Part shown: positions 38,464-40,119 of the stretch, piece after piece
Position numbering within the stretch: position 1 is the first letter of the stretch
How the letters are laid out: every line of letters starts with the position of its first letter
NCBI GenBank assembly: GCA_030678995.1
Contig: JAUXTQ010000029.1
Coordinates: 1 to 40,119, forward strand
Origin: Caulobacter sp.
GTDB lineage: Bacteria > Pseudomonadota > Alphaproteobacteria > Caulobacterales > Caulobacteraceae
DNA length: 40,119 nucleotides
Direction of reading: 5' to 3'
Program-made: the position numbers and the translations under genes
The notes under the pieces: generated by a model
Seen by the model: the letters and a program-made list of their open reading frames with translations, nothing else
Told to the model about the DNA's origin: nothing
Database searches by the model: none

Positions 38464-40119
38464 GCCATACCCTCGACCGCCTCGCGTTCTTCACGCGCAA
38501 GACCGAGCTGTTCTCCGACGGCCACGGGGTGATGAACGACGACGACCGCAGCTGGGAAGAGGCCTACCGGTCCCGCTGGCGGCACGACAAGATCGTCCGC
38601 TCGACCCACGGCGTGAACTGCACCGGCTCCTGCTCGTGGAAGATCTACGTCAAGGGCGGGATCGTCACCTGGGAGACCCAGCAGACCGACTATCCGCGCA
38701 CCCGGCCGGAACTGCCCAACCATGAACCGCGCGGCTGCGCCCGGGGCGCCAGCTACAGCTGGTATCTCTATTCGGCCAACCGGGTGAAATACCCGCTGAT
38801 CCGCTCGCGCCTGCTGCGGCTGTGGCGCGAGGCGCGCAAGACCCTGGCCCCCGTGGCGGCCTGGGCCTCGATCCAGGACGATCCGGCGGCGCGCAAGTCC
38901 TACACTTCCATGCGCGGCTCGGGCGGTTTCGTGCGGGCCGACTGGGACGAGGTCACCGAGATCATCGCCGCGGCCAACGCCCACACGGTCAAGCGCTGGG
39001 GCCCGGACCGGGTGTTCGGCTTCTCGCCGATCCCGGCCATGTCGATGGTCTCCTACGCCGCCGGCGCGCGCTATCTGCAGCTGCTCGGCGGGGCCTGCGG
39101 CTCGTTCTACGACTGGTACTGCGACCTGCCGCCGGCCTCGCCCCAGACCTGGGGCGAGCAGACCGACGTGGCCGAGAGCGCCGACTGGTACAATTCCAGC
39201 TTCATGCTGCTGTGGGGCTCGAATGTCCCGCAGACCCGCACGCCGGACGCCCACTTCTATACCGAGGCCCGCTATCGCGGGGCCAAGTCGGTGGTCATCT
39301 GCCCGGACTATTCGGAGGCCTCGAAGTTCTCCGACCTGTGGCTGCCGGTGAAACAGGGGACCGACGCGGCCCTGGCCATGGCCTTCGGTCACGTGATCCT
39401 CAAGGAGTACCACCTCGACAAGCAGGTGCCGTACTTCCGCGACTACCTGCGCAAGTACAGCGACCTGCCGATGCTGGTCCGGCTGGTCCCGCAGGAAGGC
39501 GGCTATGTGCCGGAACGCCTGCTGCGCGCGTCCGACTTCGACGGCGCCCTCGACCAGGCCAACAACCCCGACTGGAAGACCGTCGCCATCGATGAGGCCA
39601 CAAGCGAGATCGTCGCGCCAAACGGCTCGATCGGCTTCCGCTGGGGCGAAGACGGCCGCTGGAACCTCGAGGAACGGGACGCCGCGGGCCGCGAGACCAC
39701 ACTCAAGCTGGGCCTCAAGGACGCCCACGACGAGGTCGCCGGCGTCCGCTTCCCCTATTTCGCCAACACAGCCAGCAACGGCTTCGCCTCTACCGATCAC
39801 CCCGACGTCCTGACCCGCAACGTGCCGGTCCGGCGGGTGATGTTGAAGGATGGCGAGGCGCTGGTGGCCTGCGTCTATGACCTGTTCCTGGCCAACTATG
39901 GCGTCGACCAGGGCTTCGGCGGCGACTGCATGCCGGAGTCGTTCGACGACCTGCAGCCCTATTCGCCTGCCTGGGCCGAGGCCATCACCTCGGTCCCGCG
40001 CGACCAGATCATCGCCACGGCCCGGGGGTTCGCCACCAATGCCGAGAAGACCAACGGCAAGTCGATGGTGATCATCGGCGCGGCGATGAACCACTGGTTC
40101 CACATGGACATGAACTACC
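38460..40119 (+). CDS. narG: Respiratory nitrate reductase alpha subunit (cut by window end)
   Basis: Membrane-bound, cytoplasm-facing molybdenum enzyme reducing nitrate to nitrite with electrons from quinol. About 553 of the expected ~1200 residues are in the window. The FS0 cluster motif is His50, Cys54, Cys58 and Cys93 (STHGVNCTGSCSW, RGCARG), the His being the NarG-type ligand, and Asp222 in DWYCDLPPASPQTWGEQTD is the molybdenum ligand, with the same number as in E. coli. There is no twin-arginine signal, which fits NarG and excludes NapA. The start overlaps the narK2 stop by four bases. narHJI should follow outside the window. Confidence 0.97.
   Translation, partial: MSHTLDRLAFFTRKTELFSDGHGVMNDDDRSWEEAYRSRWRHDKIVRSTHGVNCTGSCSWKIYVKGGIVTWETQQTDYPRTRPELPNHEPRGCARGASYSWYLYSANRVKYPLIRSRLLRLWREARKTLAPVAAWASIQDDPAARKSYTSMRGSGGFVRADWDEVTEIIAAANAHTVKRWGPDRVFGFSPIPAMSMVSYAAGARYLQLLGGACGSFYDWYCDLPPASPQTWGEQTDVAESADWYNSSFMLLWGSNVPQTRTPDAHFYTEARYRGAKSVVICPDYSEASKFSDLWLPVKQGTDAALAMAFGHVILKEYHLDKQVPYFRDYLRKYSDLPMLVRLVPQEGGYVPERLLRASDFDGALDQANNPDWKTVAIDEATSEIVAPNGSIGFRWGEDGRWNLEERDAAGRETTLKLGLKDAHDEVAGVRFPYFANTASNGFASTDHPDVLTRNVPVRRVMLKDGEALVACVYDLFLANYGVDQGFGGDCMPESFDDLQPYSPAWAEAITSVPRDQIIATARGFATNAEKTNGKSMVIIGAAMNHWFHMDMNY

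Noticed and set aside
1..40119. tRNA, rRNA, CRISPR array, prophage or insertion sequence with transposase
   Set aside because: No cloverleaf-like segment, repeat-spacer series, integrase or transposase motif was seen by eye; a dedicated scan was not possible.

Overview
The window is a high-GC stretch from an alphaproteobacterium, most likely a member of the Caulobacterales (Caulobacter, Phenylobacterium or a relative). That assignment is inferred from base composition, from the gene families present (PAS_5 protein, dienoyl-CoA-reductase-like SDR, BigR/SqrR regulators, FnrL-like FNR) and from the style of the intergenic palindromic repeats. No rRNA or tRNA gene and no CRISPR array was seen. 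All functional names come from motif reading and memory of the families, not from a database search.

Layout. 1-2573: lipid/aldehyde catabolism (aldehyde dehydrogenase start on the minus strand, diverging from an SDR and an acyl-CoA dehydrogenase). 2570-4805: selenium pair, selU (minus) and selD (plus), diverging. 4806-14620: a block of FNR-box-preceded genes (lipoprotein, pfkB, PAS_5 protein, P-type ATPase, PEP synthase, tandem universal stress protein), followed by an L,D-transpeptidase. 14694-25619: reactive sulfur region with three BigR/SqrR-type ArsR regulators, an ETHE1-like persulfide dioxygenase, a TauE/SafE exporter, DoxX, a rhodanese joined to an RND efflux pump, sulfide:quinone oxidoreductase, thioredoxin 2 and two DUF2892 membrane proteins. 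25655-35347: FNR-linked genes (a 41-aa membrane peptide, ferritin-like diiron protein, OmpW, a 4Fe-4S FNR, MoaB, a YtfE/RIC-like hemerythrin, B12-dependent ribonucleotide reductase, NnrS and a second Crp/Fnr regulator). 35348-40119: narK1, narK2 and the first part of narG.

How it works together. At least ten, and up to thirteen, 14-bp FNR/FixK-type palindromes (TTGAT/C-N4-A/GTCAA) lie in intergenic regions, nearly all within about 50-110 bp of a start codon. This suggests the segment is a low-oxygen response island: nitrate uptake and reduction, molybdenum cofactor, NO/nitrosative defence, oxygen-independent dNTP synthesis, a change in PEP/pyruvate metabolism, and sulfide oxidation. The sulfur genes carry a second layer of control by ArsR-type thiol sensors whose promoters look leaderless.

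The less-described items are the 41-aa membrane peptide and the lipoprotein behind FNR boxes, the RND pump in a rhodanese/SqrR operon, the three thiol-sensor paralogues with different cysteine sets, a 34-bp perfect palindrome with an FNR box at its centre, and two diverged copies of a double-hairpin repeat flanking the hemerythrin/nrdJ pair.
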